Source of the DNA: Muriiphilus sp048268845
Lineage (GTDB): Bacteria > Pseudomonadota > Alphaproteobacteria > Rhodobacterales > Rhodobacteraceae
Assembly: GCA_048268845.1 (NCBI GenBank)
Contig: JBLWUQ010000006.1
Span: 152,552-216,551 of the forward strand
Reading direction: 5' to 3'
Length of the DNA: 64,000 nucleotides
The notes below the pieces were generated by a model. That model was given only the letters and a program-made list of their open reading frames with translations. It did not search any database and was not told where the DNA came from. Shown here piece by piece: positions 24,704-33,256 of the stretch. A program made the position numbers and the translations under genes. Each line of letters opens with the position of its first letter. Position 1 is the stretch's first letter.

Positions 24704-26596
24704 TCAGCGTTGGAAGACATAAGTGCCGGGCGCATCGCCCAGCGGGGCTGCCCCGCCTTCGGCACCGCCCATCACCGGCGGCTCGCCGGTGCCGCTGGAC
24801 TGCGCGCGCAGCCATGTCACGAATTCCGGCCACCACGACCCGCCCTTGACCGGCGTATGCGTGCGCCAGTCCTCGGGCGGCACATAGTTGGCCGCGTTGG
24901 GCGTCACCGTCATCTGATAGGTGCGACGGGTATGGCCGGGCTCGCTGATGATCCCGGCATTGTGCCCGCCCGAGGTCAGCACGAAGGTGATCTCGGTGTC
25001 CGACAGGATGTGCAGCTTGTAGACCGATTGCCACGGCGCCACATGGTCGCCGGTGGTCGAGACGCAGAACACCGGCACGGAGATATCCGTGATCGCGACC
25101 GGCTTGCCGTCCACCTCGAACCGGCCCTGCGACAGCTGGTTCTCGAGGTAGAGGTTGCGCAGGTATTCGCTGTGCATCTTGTAGGGCATCCGGGTCGCAT
25201 CGGCGTTCCATGCCATCAGGTCGAACATCTCCTGCCGCTCGCCCATCATGTATTCGCGGACATTGCGCGACCAGATCAGGTCGGTGGAGCGCAGCAGTTG
25301 AAACGCCCCGGCCATCTGCTTGGTGTCCAGATAGCCCTGATCCCACATCATGTGTTCAAGGAATGACACCTGGCTTTCGGAGGTGAACAGCTGCAATTCG
25401 CCGGGGTCCTTGAAATCGACCTGGGTGGCCAGCAGGGTCATGGATTTCAGCCGGTCGTCGTGGTCGCGCGCCATCTGCGCCGCCTTGGCCGACATGAGAG
25501 TGCCACCGAGGCAATAGCCCACACCGTGAACCTGCGTGTCGGGAACGATCCCGCCAACCGCGTCCAGCGCTTCGCTGACCGCGTCGATATAGTCCTGCAT
25601 CCCCAGATCGCGATCCCCGGCATCGGGGTTGCGCCACGAGATCATGAACACGGTAAAGCCCTGCTCGACCAGGTAGCGCACCAGCGAATTATGCGGCGAC
25701 AGGTCGAGGATATAGTATTTCATGATCCAGGCCGGCACGATCAGCAGCGGCTCGGAGGCGACGGTCTCGGTCTCGGGCGCATACTGGATCAGCTCGAACA
25801 GGTGCGACCGGAACACGACCTTGCCCGGCGTCACGGCGACTTCGCGCCCCGGCAGGTAATCCTCGGCCCCGACCGGGGGCTTGCCCGCGATCGAACGCTG
25901 CCAATCCTCGATCAGGTTCTGCATGCCCCGGACCAGGTTGGCACCGCCTTCGCGGGTGGTCTGGGCGATCACCTCGGGGTTGGTCCAGAGCGTGTTGGAG
26001 GGCGACAGCATGTCGAGGACCTGGCGCGCGGCAAAGGACACGACGCGTTCTTCGTTGCGCGACATCCCGTCGATGTCGTTGGTGGCATTGTACCACCATT
26101 GCTGGGTCAGCAGGAAATTCTGGTAGATCAGGTTGAACGGCCATTGCTGCCATTCGGGGGCGTCGAACCGCTTGTCATGCGGCAGGGGCAGGATGCAGGG
26201 GTCCACCGGCTTCTGGTCAAGCTGCTGACCGGCGGCAACCGCAAGGCGCGTCGCCTTCTGCGCGGCTTTTTCGGCCAATTGCACCTGCTTTCCGGGCGAG
26301 CCGGCCAGATGCACCCACCAGTTGAAAAAGCTCGACGACAATCCGAACGGCGTCACCCCCATCGTGAAGCGGGCCAGTTGGGACTTGAGCGCGTGGTCCA
26401 GGCTTTGCGTGCTGTAACGGTCAGGCCTGACGCGGTCGCAGCGGAGCCCCAGCTCGGGCGCGATCGGCTCGTTGGAGGGGTCGATGTCCGCAGGCTTGCC
26501 GTCGGGCAATTGCTGGTCGGCGATCACCTCGGGTTCGGGATGGAGCGGCGAGACGTTGCCTGCCTGACCTGCTTCTTTCTTGCTCGACTGCGACAT
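24704..26596 (-). CDS. phaC: Polyhydroxyalkanoate synthase, class I (PhaC)
   Basis: Alpha/beta-hydrolase-fold polymerase of 630 residues, a usual size for class I PhaC. The lipase-like box is GYCLGG with the catalytic Cys at about residue 360. The catalytic Asp lies in TTGDHVAPWQS and the His in SGGHNAGIISEPG. The N-terminal 80 residues are divergent and low in complexity. The start at 26596 has GGAAAAG upstream; an extension to 26680 is possible but lacks family similarity. The enzyme polymerises hydroxyacyl-CoA into storage polyester on granules coated by phasin. First gene of the phaC-pta-ackA operon, and probably a second synthase in such genomes, as this cluster is usually separate from phaAB. 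Confidence 0.93.
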   Translation of the reverse strand: MSQSSKKEAGQAGNVSPLHPEPEVIADQQLPDGKPADIDPSNEPIAPELGLRCDRVRPDRYSTQSLDHALKSQLARFTMGVTPFGLSSSFFNWWVHLAGSPGKQVQLAEKAAQKATRLAVAAGQQLDQKPVDPCILPLPHDKRFDAPEWQQWPFNLIYQNFLLTQQWWYNATNDIDGMSRNEERVVSFAARQVLDMLSPSNTLWTNPEVIAQTTREGGANLVRGMQNLIEDWQRSIAGKPPVGAEDYLPGREVAVTPGKVVFRSHLFELIQYAPETETVASEPLLIVPAWIMKYYILDLSPHNSLVRYLVEQGFTVFMISWRNPDAGDRDLGMQDYIDAVSEALDAVGGIVPDTQVHGVGYCLGGTLMSAKAAQMARDHDDRLKSMTLLATQVDFKDPGELQLFTSESQVSFLEHMMWDQGYLDTKQMAGAFQLLRSTDLIWSRNVREYMMGERQEMFDLMAWNADATRMPYKMHSEYLRNLYLENQLSQGRFEVDGKPVAITDISVPVFCVSTTGDHVAPWQSVYKLHILSDTEITFVLTSGGHNAGIISEPGHTRRTYQMTVTPNAANYVPPEDWRTHTPVKGGSWWPEFVTWLRAQSSGTGEPPVMGGAEGGAAPLGDAPGTYVFQR

Positions 26597-26972
26597 GGTT
26601 CTTTTCCGTTCATCGTTCAATTGCGTGCGCGAACTTCCACACGACCGTTCAAGGGCTGCGGATTGGCCGTTACCATCCATGAAATCATCGCCTGCCGCTT
26701 TTGCAATGGCAGTCCGCGAAAGGGTTGCCCGGAATATTGCCCGGCGTGGCGAATGGATGACCCGCTGCCGGAACTCATGATCGGTGGGCCCGGCACTGCA
26801 CCACGCGCCCGGCGACGCTCATATCATTCCATCACCCATCCCCCTTGCCCAGCCGGCAAGAGGTCGCATCCGGAGTGGAAGTCGCGTCCGGTCTCATTGA
26901 TGGTCTCGGAGAATTGGCAGGCGCGCGGCGGCCTGACCAGCCCGCGCCGGTCAGGCCATTCCCGCATGACGC
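26597..26972. other. 376-bp gap upstream of phaC
   Basis: This gap separates the nucleoside operon from phaC, both on the minus strand. It must hold the phaC promoter. No Fnr-like palindrome like those before atpD and the phasin gene was found here. A minus-strand frame in phase with phaC extends back to 26680 without a family match. A perfect hairpin lies at 26930-26957 near the end of the aldehyde dehydrogenase gene. Nothing else was recognised. Confidence 0.5.
26930..26957 (-). terminator. Hairpin after the nucleoside-type operon
   Basis: Perfect 9-bp inverted repeat GGCCTGACC / GGTCAGGCC with a 10-base loop, 15 bp after the aldehyde dehydrogenase stop codon. No T-tract follows on the minus strand, so it may be a weak or Rho-assisted terminator, or a 3'-end stabiliser. 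Confidence 0.5.
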
Positions 26973-28421
26973 CTACCGCGCTTCGCGCAGCCGGATCTTG
27001 AGGTGTTTGGGCTGGAGATAGGTATCAAGCCCCTCCGGCCCCAGCTCGCGACCGAAGCCACTCATTTTCCAGCCGCCGAACGGGGCCTGAAGCTCGCTGG
27101 TGTCGTTGACGTTGACACCCACGGCCCCGAAGTCGAGCCGCTCCGCAATCGACCAGGCGCGCTCGAGGTCCTGCCCGCAGACATAGGCTGCCAGCCCGTA
27201 GTCGAGCCCGTTGGCGATGGCGAGGAGCTGTTCGGTGCTGTCGAAGGTCGTCATGCCCACCACGGGGCCAAAGCTCTCCTCGGTCATCGGCAGGCTGTCG
27301 AGCGGCGCATCCGCGATCACCGTCGGCCGGTAGAACAGCCCGTCATCGTAACCGCTGCCTGTTGCGCGTCCGCCTCCGGCGATGACCCGCCCGCCCTTGG
27401 CGACGGCATCGGCGATGTGCCGGTTCATCCGGGCGATGACGCCGGCATTCTGGACCGGACCGTAGCCGATCGCAGGGTCCAGCCCGTCGCCGATCACCGT
27501 CGCGTCCGCCAGCGCGGCCAGCGCCTCGGCAAAGCGCGGGGCCAGCGCCTTGGCCACGAGGATCCGGTTCACCGTGATGCAGATCTGGCCCATGTTGGAA
27601 TAGGCACGGCGATGGGCGGCGCGCGCCGCCTCCTCGATGTCCGCATCCTCGAGCACGATGTAGGGCGCATGCCCGCCGAGCTCCAGGCAGAGCCGCTTCA
27701 TGTTGCCCGCCGCCGCCCGCATGATCGCCTGCCCGGCCGGGATCGAGGCGGTGGCCGAGATGGCACGGATACGCGGATGCGAGGACAGCGCCTCGCCCGC
27801 CACCGGGCCCAGACCCGGCAGGTCCGCGGTGGTGCCCGGCGCAAAACCGGCCGCGTGCAGGCAATCGACCAGCATCGCGATGGCAAGCGGCGTCTCGTGC
27901 GGGGATTTGACGATGATCGGGCAGCCAGTGGCCAGCGCCGGGCCGATCTTCCAGCAATAGAGGTCGATCGGGTAGTTCCACGGCACGATGGCCGCGGTCA
28001 CGCCGACCGGGTGATAGGTGACGAGATTGCGGATCGTGGGCGACGAGGCCGGGCGGATCGAGCCGCCCTTGCGCGCCGCTTCCTCGGCGTAATAGCGCAG
28101 CACCTCGCAGCCAAAGAGGATTTCCTTGCGGTTGTCCGGGACCGGCTTGCCCTGTTCGCGGGTCAGGAGGCGGGCCATCTCGTCCACTTGCGCCTCGATC
28201 AGCGCAGCGGCCTTGTGCAGCATGTCGGCGCGCGCACGCACCGGCAAGGCGGCAAAGGCGGGAAAGGCCGCCTCGGCGGCAGCGACGGCCCGATCGACCG
28301 TCGCCACATCGGCCAGAAGGGTTGAACCGACCCGTTCGCCATTTGCCGGGTTGATGATCTCGAACCGGTCGACGCCCTGCGGCATCTCCCAGGCGCCATT
28401 GATGAAGAATCCGCGATCCAT
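26973..28421 (-). CDS. NAD(P)-dependent aldehyde dehydrogenase family protein
   Basis: Aldehyde dehydrogenase superfamily, 482 residues. The catalytic cysteine is C281 in YSNMGQICITVNR, the general base is E247 in LELGGHAP, and N149 lies in PWNYP. The usual nucleotide-site phrase FTGS is replaced by SATASIPAG (about 222-230), a notable departure. The closest broad type is succinate-semialdehyde or similar dehydrogenases, but the substrate cannot be assigned. As last gene of the BMP-transporter operon it probably oxidises an aldehyde formed from the imported compound. One base separates it from the SIS-domain gene. Confidence 0.85.
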   Translation of the reverse strand: MDRGFFINGAWEMPQGVDRFEIINPANGERVGSTLLADVATVDRAVAAAEAAFPAFAALPVRARADMLHKAAALIEAQVDEMARLLTREQGKPVPDNRKEILFGCEVLRYYAEEAARKGGSIRPASSPTIRNLVTYHPVGVTAAIVPWNYPIDLYCWKIGPALATGCPIIVKSPHETPLAIAMLVDCLHAAGFAPGTTADLPGLGPVAGEALSSHPRIRAISATASIPAGQAIMRAAAGNMKRLCLELGGHAPYIVLEDADIEEAARAAHRRAYSNMGQICITVNRILVAKALAPRFAEALAALADATVIGDGLDPAIGYGPVQNAGVIARMNRHIADAVAKGGRVIAGGGRATGSGYDDGLFYRPTVIADAPLDSLPMTEESFGPVVGMTTFDSTEQLLAIANGLDYGLAAYVCGQDLERAWSIAERLDFGAVGVNVNDTSELQAPFGGWKMSGFGRELGPEGLDTYLQPKHLKIRLREAR

Positions 28422-28422
28422 C

Positions 28423-29190
28423 TCAGCGCATCCTCAACCGGCGCCAGAGTTCTTCGTAGTTGCGGTCGTTCTGGCGCGTCGCCGCTTCCTTTTCGGTCGT
28501 GTTGGGGCTGACCATGAGATAGGGGTCGTGGCCGGCGGCGGCGACGATCTCGGCGGTGGTGGAGTTGATCGCATGGCCGATGGCGATGGCGACAGAGGTC
28601 GAGGTCGCGCCGGTGCGGCCGTTGACGCCCGAAATCTCGATCCCCGCATCGCCCCTCGGCACGCCCGTATCGATCACCACATCCGCGATCTCGAAAAGCC
28701 GCTTGCCGCAGGAATGGCGCGACGGGGTCGACGAGGAATGAGGGATCGAGGTGACGCCGATCAGCGTCATTCCCTTCTCCTTGGCCGCCAGAGCGATGTC
28801 GAGCGTGACCGCGTTCAGCCCGGAATGCGAAAAGATCAGCATCGTGTCGCCGGGATCGGTCTGGTGACTGTCAAAGATCGCGCGGCCATAGCCCTCCTGG
28901 CTGTGGATGAAACGGTATTGCCGCGCACCCGCATCGCCCAGGACCCGGTGAAACGAGATCATCGAGCTTTCCACGATGGGGCGGAACCCGGTCACGGTGC
29001 CGGTGCGGGGATACATCTCCATCGCTGCGAAAGAGCCGTGGCCGGTGCCGAAGGTGAAGACCAGCTTGTCGTCCATGATGGATTTCGCGCAGGCCTCTGC
29101 CGCGGCCTCGATGGCCTCGCACTGGGTCTGCATGACCCCGTTCAGCCGGTCGAGAAGGGTTTGCAGATAGCGTCTTGGCATGGTGCTCAT
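28423..29190 (-). CDS. SIS-domain phosphosugar-binding protein (COG4821 type)
   Basis: A 255-residue protein with a sugar-isomerase (SIS) fold. The phosphosugar-binding segment is VFTFGTGHGSFAAMEM, followed by RPIVESS, then DTMLIFSHSGLNAVTLDIALAAKEKGM with the serine-rich loop that grips the phosphate. Full length resembles uncharacterised phosphosugar-binding proteins of COG4821. Here it sits between a nucleoside phosphorylase and an aldehyde dehydrogenase. It may isomerise or deaminate the phosphosugar produced upstream; that is inference. The gap to the phosphorylase gene is 14 bp. No DNA-binding domain is present, so it is not an RpiR-type regulator. Confidence 0.85.
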   Translation of the reverse strand: MSTMPRRYLQTLLDRLNGVMQTQCEAIEAAAEACAKSIMDDKLVFTFGTGHGSFAAMEMYPRTGTVTGFRPIVESSMISFHRVLGDAGARQYRFIHSQEGYGRAIFDSHQTDPGDTMLIFSHSGLNAVTLDIALAAKEKGMTLIGVTSIPHSSSTPSRHSCGKRLFEIADVVIDTGVPRGDAGIEISGVNGRTGATSTSVAIAIGHAINSTTAEIVAAAGHDPYLMVSPNTTEKEAATRQNDRNYEELWRRLRMR

Positions 29191-29204
29191 GGGTGTAATC
29201 CTTG

Positions 29205-29942
29205 TTATCGGGCGGTGATTGCGTCGAGCGCGATGCGAAACAGGACGCCTTCGCCACGCGCAAGATCATCGGCGTTCAGTTTCTCCTGGCGCATCGCGTC
29301 GACCGTGCCGTAGCAGAGCGTCGCGACCGACAGGCCAAGGTCGCGCCCGGCGGCGAGAAGGGCGGCGGTTTCCATGTCCACGGCGGTGACGCCCTTGTCG
29401 CGCATCGCCGCGCGCATGGCCTGAGCGCGGGCATCGCCCTTGGCGTCGATGCCGAACATGTCGCGGTAAAAGGCGTCATAGGTGGCATAGAGCCCACGAT
29501 GCGGCGTCTCGCCAAGTGCCGTCGCGGCTGCGGCAAGGGCAGCGGCGAGGGTCTGATCCGCAGCAACGCTTTCGCCATGCGGCAGGCCATAGGCGGGCGA
29601 AGTGCCGTCATAGGCAATCGCCGCGTCCGAGATCAGGAAGTCGCCGCCTGAGGCGGGCGCGAAATACATCGCGGTGCCGATGCGCACGAAGCGACGCAGG
29701 CCCAGGTCCGCGAACTCGTGCAGGACGATGGTGGCGATGGGCGCGCCCATGCCAAAGGCCACGACGCTGACGCGGCTCCCGTTCCAGCCACCGGTCACGG
29801 TCTTCAGCCCGCGCTTGACCGGCAGGAAGACGGGATCGGACAGCAGCGCTCCGATCCGGTCCACCCGGTCGGGGTCGCCGACCAGGATCGCGCTTTCGCC
29901 GAGTTCTTCGGCGGCGTGGCCGGTATACCATGCTCTTTTCAT
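29205..29942 (-). CDS. Nucleoside phosphorylase (uridine phosphorylase-like)
   Basis: PNP/UDP phosphorylase family 1, 245 residues. Visible features are ILVGDPDRVDRI near the N-terminus, which binds phosphate, FGMGAPIATIVLHE, the RIGTAMYF strand, and VDMETAALLAAGRDLGL, where the conserved MET motif binds ribose. It should cleave a nucleoside with phosphate to a base and (deoxy)ribose 1-phosphate. The ATG at 29942 overlaps the PfkB kinase stop by 4 bp. The base specificity is not evident, and the substitution of the usual RxGTxG by RIGTAMY may signal an unusual substrate. Confidence 0.87.
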   Translation of the reverse strand: MKRAWYTGHAAEELGESAILVGDPDRVDRIGALLSDPVFLPVKRGLKTVTGGWNGSRVSVVAFGMGAPIATIVLHEFADLGLRRFVRIGTAMYFAPASGGDFLISDAAIAYDGTSPAYGLPHGESVAADQTLAAALAAAATALGETPHRGLYATYDAFYRDMFGIDAKGDARAQAMRAAMRDKGVTAVDMETAALLAAGRDLGLSVATLCYGTVDAMRQEKLNADDLARGEGVLFRIALDAITAR

Positions 29943-30775
29943 AGATCTTTCCTTCCTTCGCGCGCTTGCAAGAGCGCGGCTGCGGCACTTATGCCGGCCT
30001 GCGCGGCCGCGAGCGACGTGGCGCCCGACATCTCGGCCGCGATGAATCCTCCGGCAAAGGTATCGCCGGCGCCCGTGGTGTCGCGGGTCTCCACCCGTTC
30101 GACAGGCAGTTCCTTGGTCGTGCCGCCCTCGGTGACGGCCACGCTCGCCGCCCCGCGCGTCTCGACCACCAGCGCGTCGGTGGCCGGGACCAGCACCCGT
30201 TCCGAGGCGCTGCAAAAGATCACGTCCGCCCGCTCCGCCAGACGTGCGCGCAGGGCTGCGGGAAAGGCGTCGGGGTCATTCTTGACCGCCCAGTAGAGGC
30301 GCGCGCCGGGCGGACAGGCATCGAGGATCGGCACCATCAGATGCGGCGGACCAACCGAGATGCAAAGATGGCTCGCGCCGGCGATCAGCGCCTTCTGCGT
30401 TTCTGTCAGGCGTTCGGACCCGTTCAGCGCCGGATCGTAGAGGCAGATGCAGCTTCCATCCGCCTGATAGACCATGAGCGCGGTCGGCGAGCGCGGCGAC
30501 GGCATGGTGCCGATCCCCTCGGTCGGCAGACCCTGCGCCGCGACCGCGCGGGTGAAGAGCGCGCCCTCCTCGCCGCTGCCCGCCCACATGATCGGCGTGG
30601 CGCGCTGCCCGGCGCGCACAGCCGCCGCCGCGACATAGGTGGGGCAGCCCCCGGCCCGCGGCCAGGCTCCGGTATCGCGGCTGGCGATCAGGGTGGTCCT
30701 GTCCCCGATGGCCTGCCCGGCCAGCCCGACGGCATAGTCGAGGCTGGCATAGCCGGTGACGACGAGATGGCTCAT
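29939..30775 (-). CDS. PfkB-family carbohydrate kinase
   Basis: Ribokinase/PfkB-fold kinase of 278 residues. The C-terminal signature DTTGAGDTFAGGF holds the catalytic Asp and anion hole; near the N-terminus GGCPTYVAAAAVRAG corresponds to the di-Gly substrate motif. It is likely to phosphorylate a sugar or nucleoside. In this operon it lies between an isochorismatase-like hydrolase and a nucleoside phosphorylase, overlapping both by 4 bp. Related kinases act on ribose, adenosine, pseudouridine and fructose derivatives. A pseudouridine role is not supported, because no PsuG-type glycosidase is present. Confidence 0.87.
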   Translation of the reverse strand: MSHLVVTGYASLDYAVGLAGQAIGDRTTLIASRDTGAWPRAGGCPTYVAAAAVRAGQRATPIMWAGSGEEGALFTRAVAAQGLPTEGIGTMPSPRSPTALMVYQADGSCICLYDPALNGSERLTETQKALIAGASHLCISVGPPHLMVPILDACPPGARLYWAVKNDPDAFPAALRARLAERADVIFCSASERVLVPATDALVVETRGAASVAVTEGGTTKELPVERVETRDTTGAGDTFAGGFIAAEMSGATSLAAAQAGISAAAALLQAREGRKDL

Positions 30776-31332
30776 CCCAGCATCCCGAGCGCGGTTTTCA
30801 GGTCGACGACCTTGCCGACATAGCGATCCACGTCTTCCAGCGAGGCGTCGGCCAGATGGGCGCGGTTGGAATTCGTGGCCTCGCGCACCAGCACGACCTC
30901 GTGCCCGTTGGCGAAGGCATCCGTCGCGGTGGCGCGGACACAGACATTGGTCTTGACGCCGCAGAGGATCACGCGGCGGATGCCCTGCTCTTGCAGGAAC
31001 AGGGCGAGGTCGGTGGCGAAGAAGGCCGAATAGCGCCGCTTGGTGATCGTGATCTCGCGCGGCCTGCCTTGCGGGCCGAAGCCGTCGAAAAACTCGGCAT
31101 TGAACCCGCCGGTCACGCAATGGACGGGCAGCCGGATCTGCTCGAAATCCTCGAACCCCTCGCGATGACGGTCGCAGACATGCACGATGGTTGTGCCGGA
31201 TGCGGCGGCGGCCTCGATCAGCGCGCGGATCGGGGCGATGACCTCGGGCGCGGCGGGATAGAAATTCTCGCCGTCCGGGTGCAGGAACGAATTCTGCATG
31301 TCGATGACGACAAGTGCGGTGCGGTCGGTCAT
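30772..31332 (-). CDS. Isochorismatase-like cysteine hydrolase
   Basis: Cysteine hydrolase of 186 residues with the complete D-K-C catalytic triad: D11 in VVIDMQNSF, K98 in TITKRRYSAF, and C131 in GVKTNVCVRATATDA. The cis-peptide GVKT segment before the Cys is typical. The family includes nicotinamidase, N-carbamoylsarcosine amidase, ureidoacrylate and biuret hydrolases. Here it probably removes an amide or carbamoyl group from the imported compound or its released base. Its 4-bp overlaps with the permease and kinase genes tie it firmly to the transporter. Nicotinamidase-type metal ligands (a His-rich site) are not obvious. Confidence 0.87.
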   Translation of the reverse strand: MTDRTALVVIDMQNSFLHPDGENFYPAAPEVIAPIRALIEAAAASGTTIVHVCDRHREGFEDFEQIRLPVHCVTGGFNAEFFDGFGPQGRPREITITKRRYSAFFATDLALFLQEQGIRRVILCGVKTNVCVRATATDAFANGHEVVLVREATNSNRAHLADASLEDVDRYVGKVVDLKTALGMLG

Positions 31333-32216
31333 TTCGCCCTCCTGAGGCTGCGCATCTGGGTAAGAACGAGGATGGCGAGGACCATCAGATAGGGCAGCGC
31401 GCCCATGAGCCGGGGCGGCAGGCCCACGGTCTGCATCCGGATCTGCGCCGCATCCAGAAAACCGAACAGCAGGCAGGCGGCGGCGGTCGGCCAAGGCCTG
31501 TTGCGGCCGAAATAGAAGGCGGCGAGCGCGATGAAGCCGCGCCCGGCCGTCAACCCCTCGTTGAAGATGCCGATGGAATAGAGCGCGAGATGCGCCCCGG
31601 CCAGGCCGGAGAAGAACCCCGCGAATGCGGTCGAGACGTCCTGCACCAGCGCCGGCCGCAGGCCCACCGACCGCACCACCGGAGCGGCATTGCCGGTCGC
31701 CCGGATCCACAGTCCGATGCGGGTGGAGCCAAGAAGGAACGGCAGCGACGCAACCGAGACCCAGGCGAGAACCGTCAACGGGTCGAGCCCGGCGAGCATC
31801 CGCCCGACCAGGGGGATCTGCGAAACGCCCTCGGGCAGAAGGCGCGGCAGCAGGACGGTATCGGGCAGGCGCAGCGTCCCGGACGAGCCGTAGAGGATCG
31901 TCATCAGGAACCCCAGCGCCCCGGCGGCCAGCACGTTGAGGCCAAGCCCCGCGATGATCATGTTGGCGCCGAGCCGCGTGATCGACAGCGAAAACAGCCA
32001 GCCGATCACCGTGCCGACCAGCGCCGCCGCGAGCACGGCCAGCATCCAGCTTCCGCTTGCCGACGACACGACAACCGCGACATAGGCGCCGATCAGCATC
32101 TTGGCCTCGAGCGCGATGTTGACGATGCCCCCCTGCCGGTTGACCAGACCGCCCATGGCGGCCAGCAGGATCGGAGTCGTCAGCAGGATCGCGGCGGCGA
32201 GAATCTGTTCGATCAT
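31329..32216 (-). CDS. BMP-type ABC importer permease 2
   Basis: Inner-membrane permease of 295 residues with about eight hydrophobic helices, of the BPD_transp_2 type. The N-terminal region has TPILLAAMGGLVNRQGGIVNIALEAKMLIGAYVA, characteristic of the nucleoside (BMP) and branched-chain amino-acid type permeases. The AGRGFIALAAFYFGRN segment near residue 220-235 contains the conserved loop contacting the ATPase. It forms a heterodimeric channel with the adjoining permease. Start and stop overlap both neighbours by 4 bp. Confidence 0.9.
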   Translation of the reverse strand: MIEQILAAAILLTTPILLAAMGGLVNRQGGIVNIALEAKMLIGAYVAVVVSSASGSWMLAVLAAALVGTVIGWLFSLSITRLGANMIIAGLGLNVLAAGALGFLMTILYGSSGTLRLPDTVLLPRLLPEGVSQIPLVGRMLAGLDPLTVLAWVSVASLPFLLGSTRIGLWIRATGNAAPVVRSVGLRPALVQDVSTAFAGFFSGLAGAHLALYSIGIFNEGLTAGRGFIALAAFYFGRNRPWPTAAACLLFGFLDAAQIRMQTVGLPPRLMGALPYLMVLAILVLTQMRSLRRAK

Positions 32217-33256
32217 GCCCGTGCCCTCCGCCGGATGGTGATGCGGCCCAGCTCGACCACGGAAAAGATCATCACGATGCCCTGGATGATGTTCACCAGG
32301 TCAAGCGGGATGTCGGAGAATAGCTGAATGGTGGTCCCGGCCGAGGCGAGCGCTCCGAACAGCACCGCGCCCAGCAGCATTCCCACCGGATGATTGCGCC
32401 CCAGCAGCGCGACGGCCATGCCGGTGAACCCGTAACCCGCCGAGAACCCGTCGGTATAACGGTGAAGCTGGCCGAGCCCGTGCGACGCGCCGCCAAGTCC
32501 CGCCACGACGCCCGAGAGCACCATGGCCAGGATGATCGTGCGCCGCACCGAGATCCCGACCGCGCGCGAAAAGCGGCGGTTCTGCCCGACCCAGGCCCCC
32601 TCGACCCCCGTCGGGGTGTGGCGCGCCCAGAAGGCATAGACGAACAGGATCGCCAGCCCGATCAGAAAGCCGCTGTGCAGCGTTGCGGGCGGCATCAGGC
32701 GCGACAGTTCCGCCGCCTCGTGGACCGGGGGCGTGACGTTGTTGCCCGATTGCGCCGACAGGAACGGGCCATTCACCAGATAGCCGGTGATTGCGGCGGC
32801 GATGAAGTTCAGCATCAGGGTCGAGACGACCTCGTCGACGTCGAGCCGGGCGAGAAGCCAGCCGGGCAGCCAGAGCCATGCCGCCCCGAACGCCGCCGCA
32901 ATCGCCAGGCATATCGGCGTCAGCGCCCAGCCGAGGGATGCGGGAAGGCTGAAACCCGCCACCACGGCGGCAAGCCCGCCGATCAGGAACGCCCCCTCGA
33001 CGCCGACGTTGAACACCCCGGCGCGAAAGCAGATCGCGGTGGCGACGGCGGTGAACAGAAGCGGCGTCGCCGCCGAGAGGGTCGAGGCGATGCGCCGCGC
33101 CGATCCGAAGGACTCCGACAGGATCAGCGAAAAGGTATCGAGCGGGCTTTCCCCGATGGACAGCAGCACCACGGCGCTGACCGCCAATGCGATGACGATC
33201 GGCACGGCGAACCCGGTGCCGCGCTCGAGCCATGTCTGAAACAACGAAGAGGTCAT
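32213..33256 (-). CDS. BMP-type ABC importer permease 1
   Basis: Inner-membrane permease of 347 residues with nine or ten hydrophobic helices. The conserved motif FRAGVFNVGVEGAFLIGGL (about residues 75-93) matches the phrase in nucleoside importer permeases, and the C-terminal cytoplasmic loop GYGFTGMAVALLGRNHP is also typical. It pairs with the second permease. The start at 33256 overlaps the ATPase stop by 4 bp; longer upstream frames lie within the ATPase gene and are rejected. Substrate is inferred to be nucleoside-like from the family and from the phosphorylase downstream. Confidence 0.9.
   Translation of the reverse strand: MTSSLFQTWLERGTGFAVPIVIALAVSAVVLLSIGESPLDTFSLILSESFGSARRIASTLSAATPLLFTAVATAICFRAGVFNVGVEGAFLIGGLAAVVAGFSLPASLGWALTPICLAIAAAFGAAWLWLPGWLLARLDVDEVVSTLMLNFIAAAITGYLVNGPFLSAQSGNNVTPPVHEAAELSRLMPPATLHSGFLIGLAILFVYAFWARHTPTGVEGAWVGQNRRFSRAVGISVRRTIILAMVLSGVVAGLGGASHGLGQLHRYTDGFSAGYGFTGMAVALLGRNHPVGMLLGAVLFGALASAGTTIQLFSDIPLDLVNIIQGIVMIFSVVELGRITIRRRARA

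Noticed and set aside
26597..26972. Fnr-like site expected before phaC
   Set aside because: I searched for TTGAY-N4-RTCAA on both strands by eye and found none.
29939..30775. PfkB kinase as pseudouridine kinase
   Set aside because: No pseudouridine glycosidase (PsuG) gene is present; a phosphorolytic enzyme is found instead.
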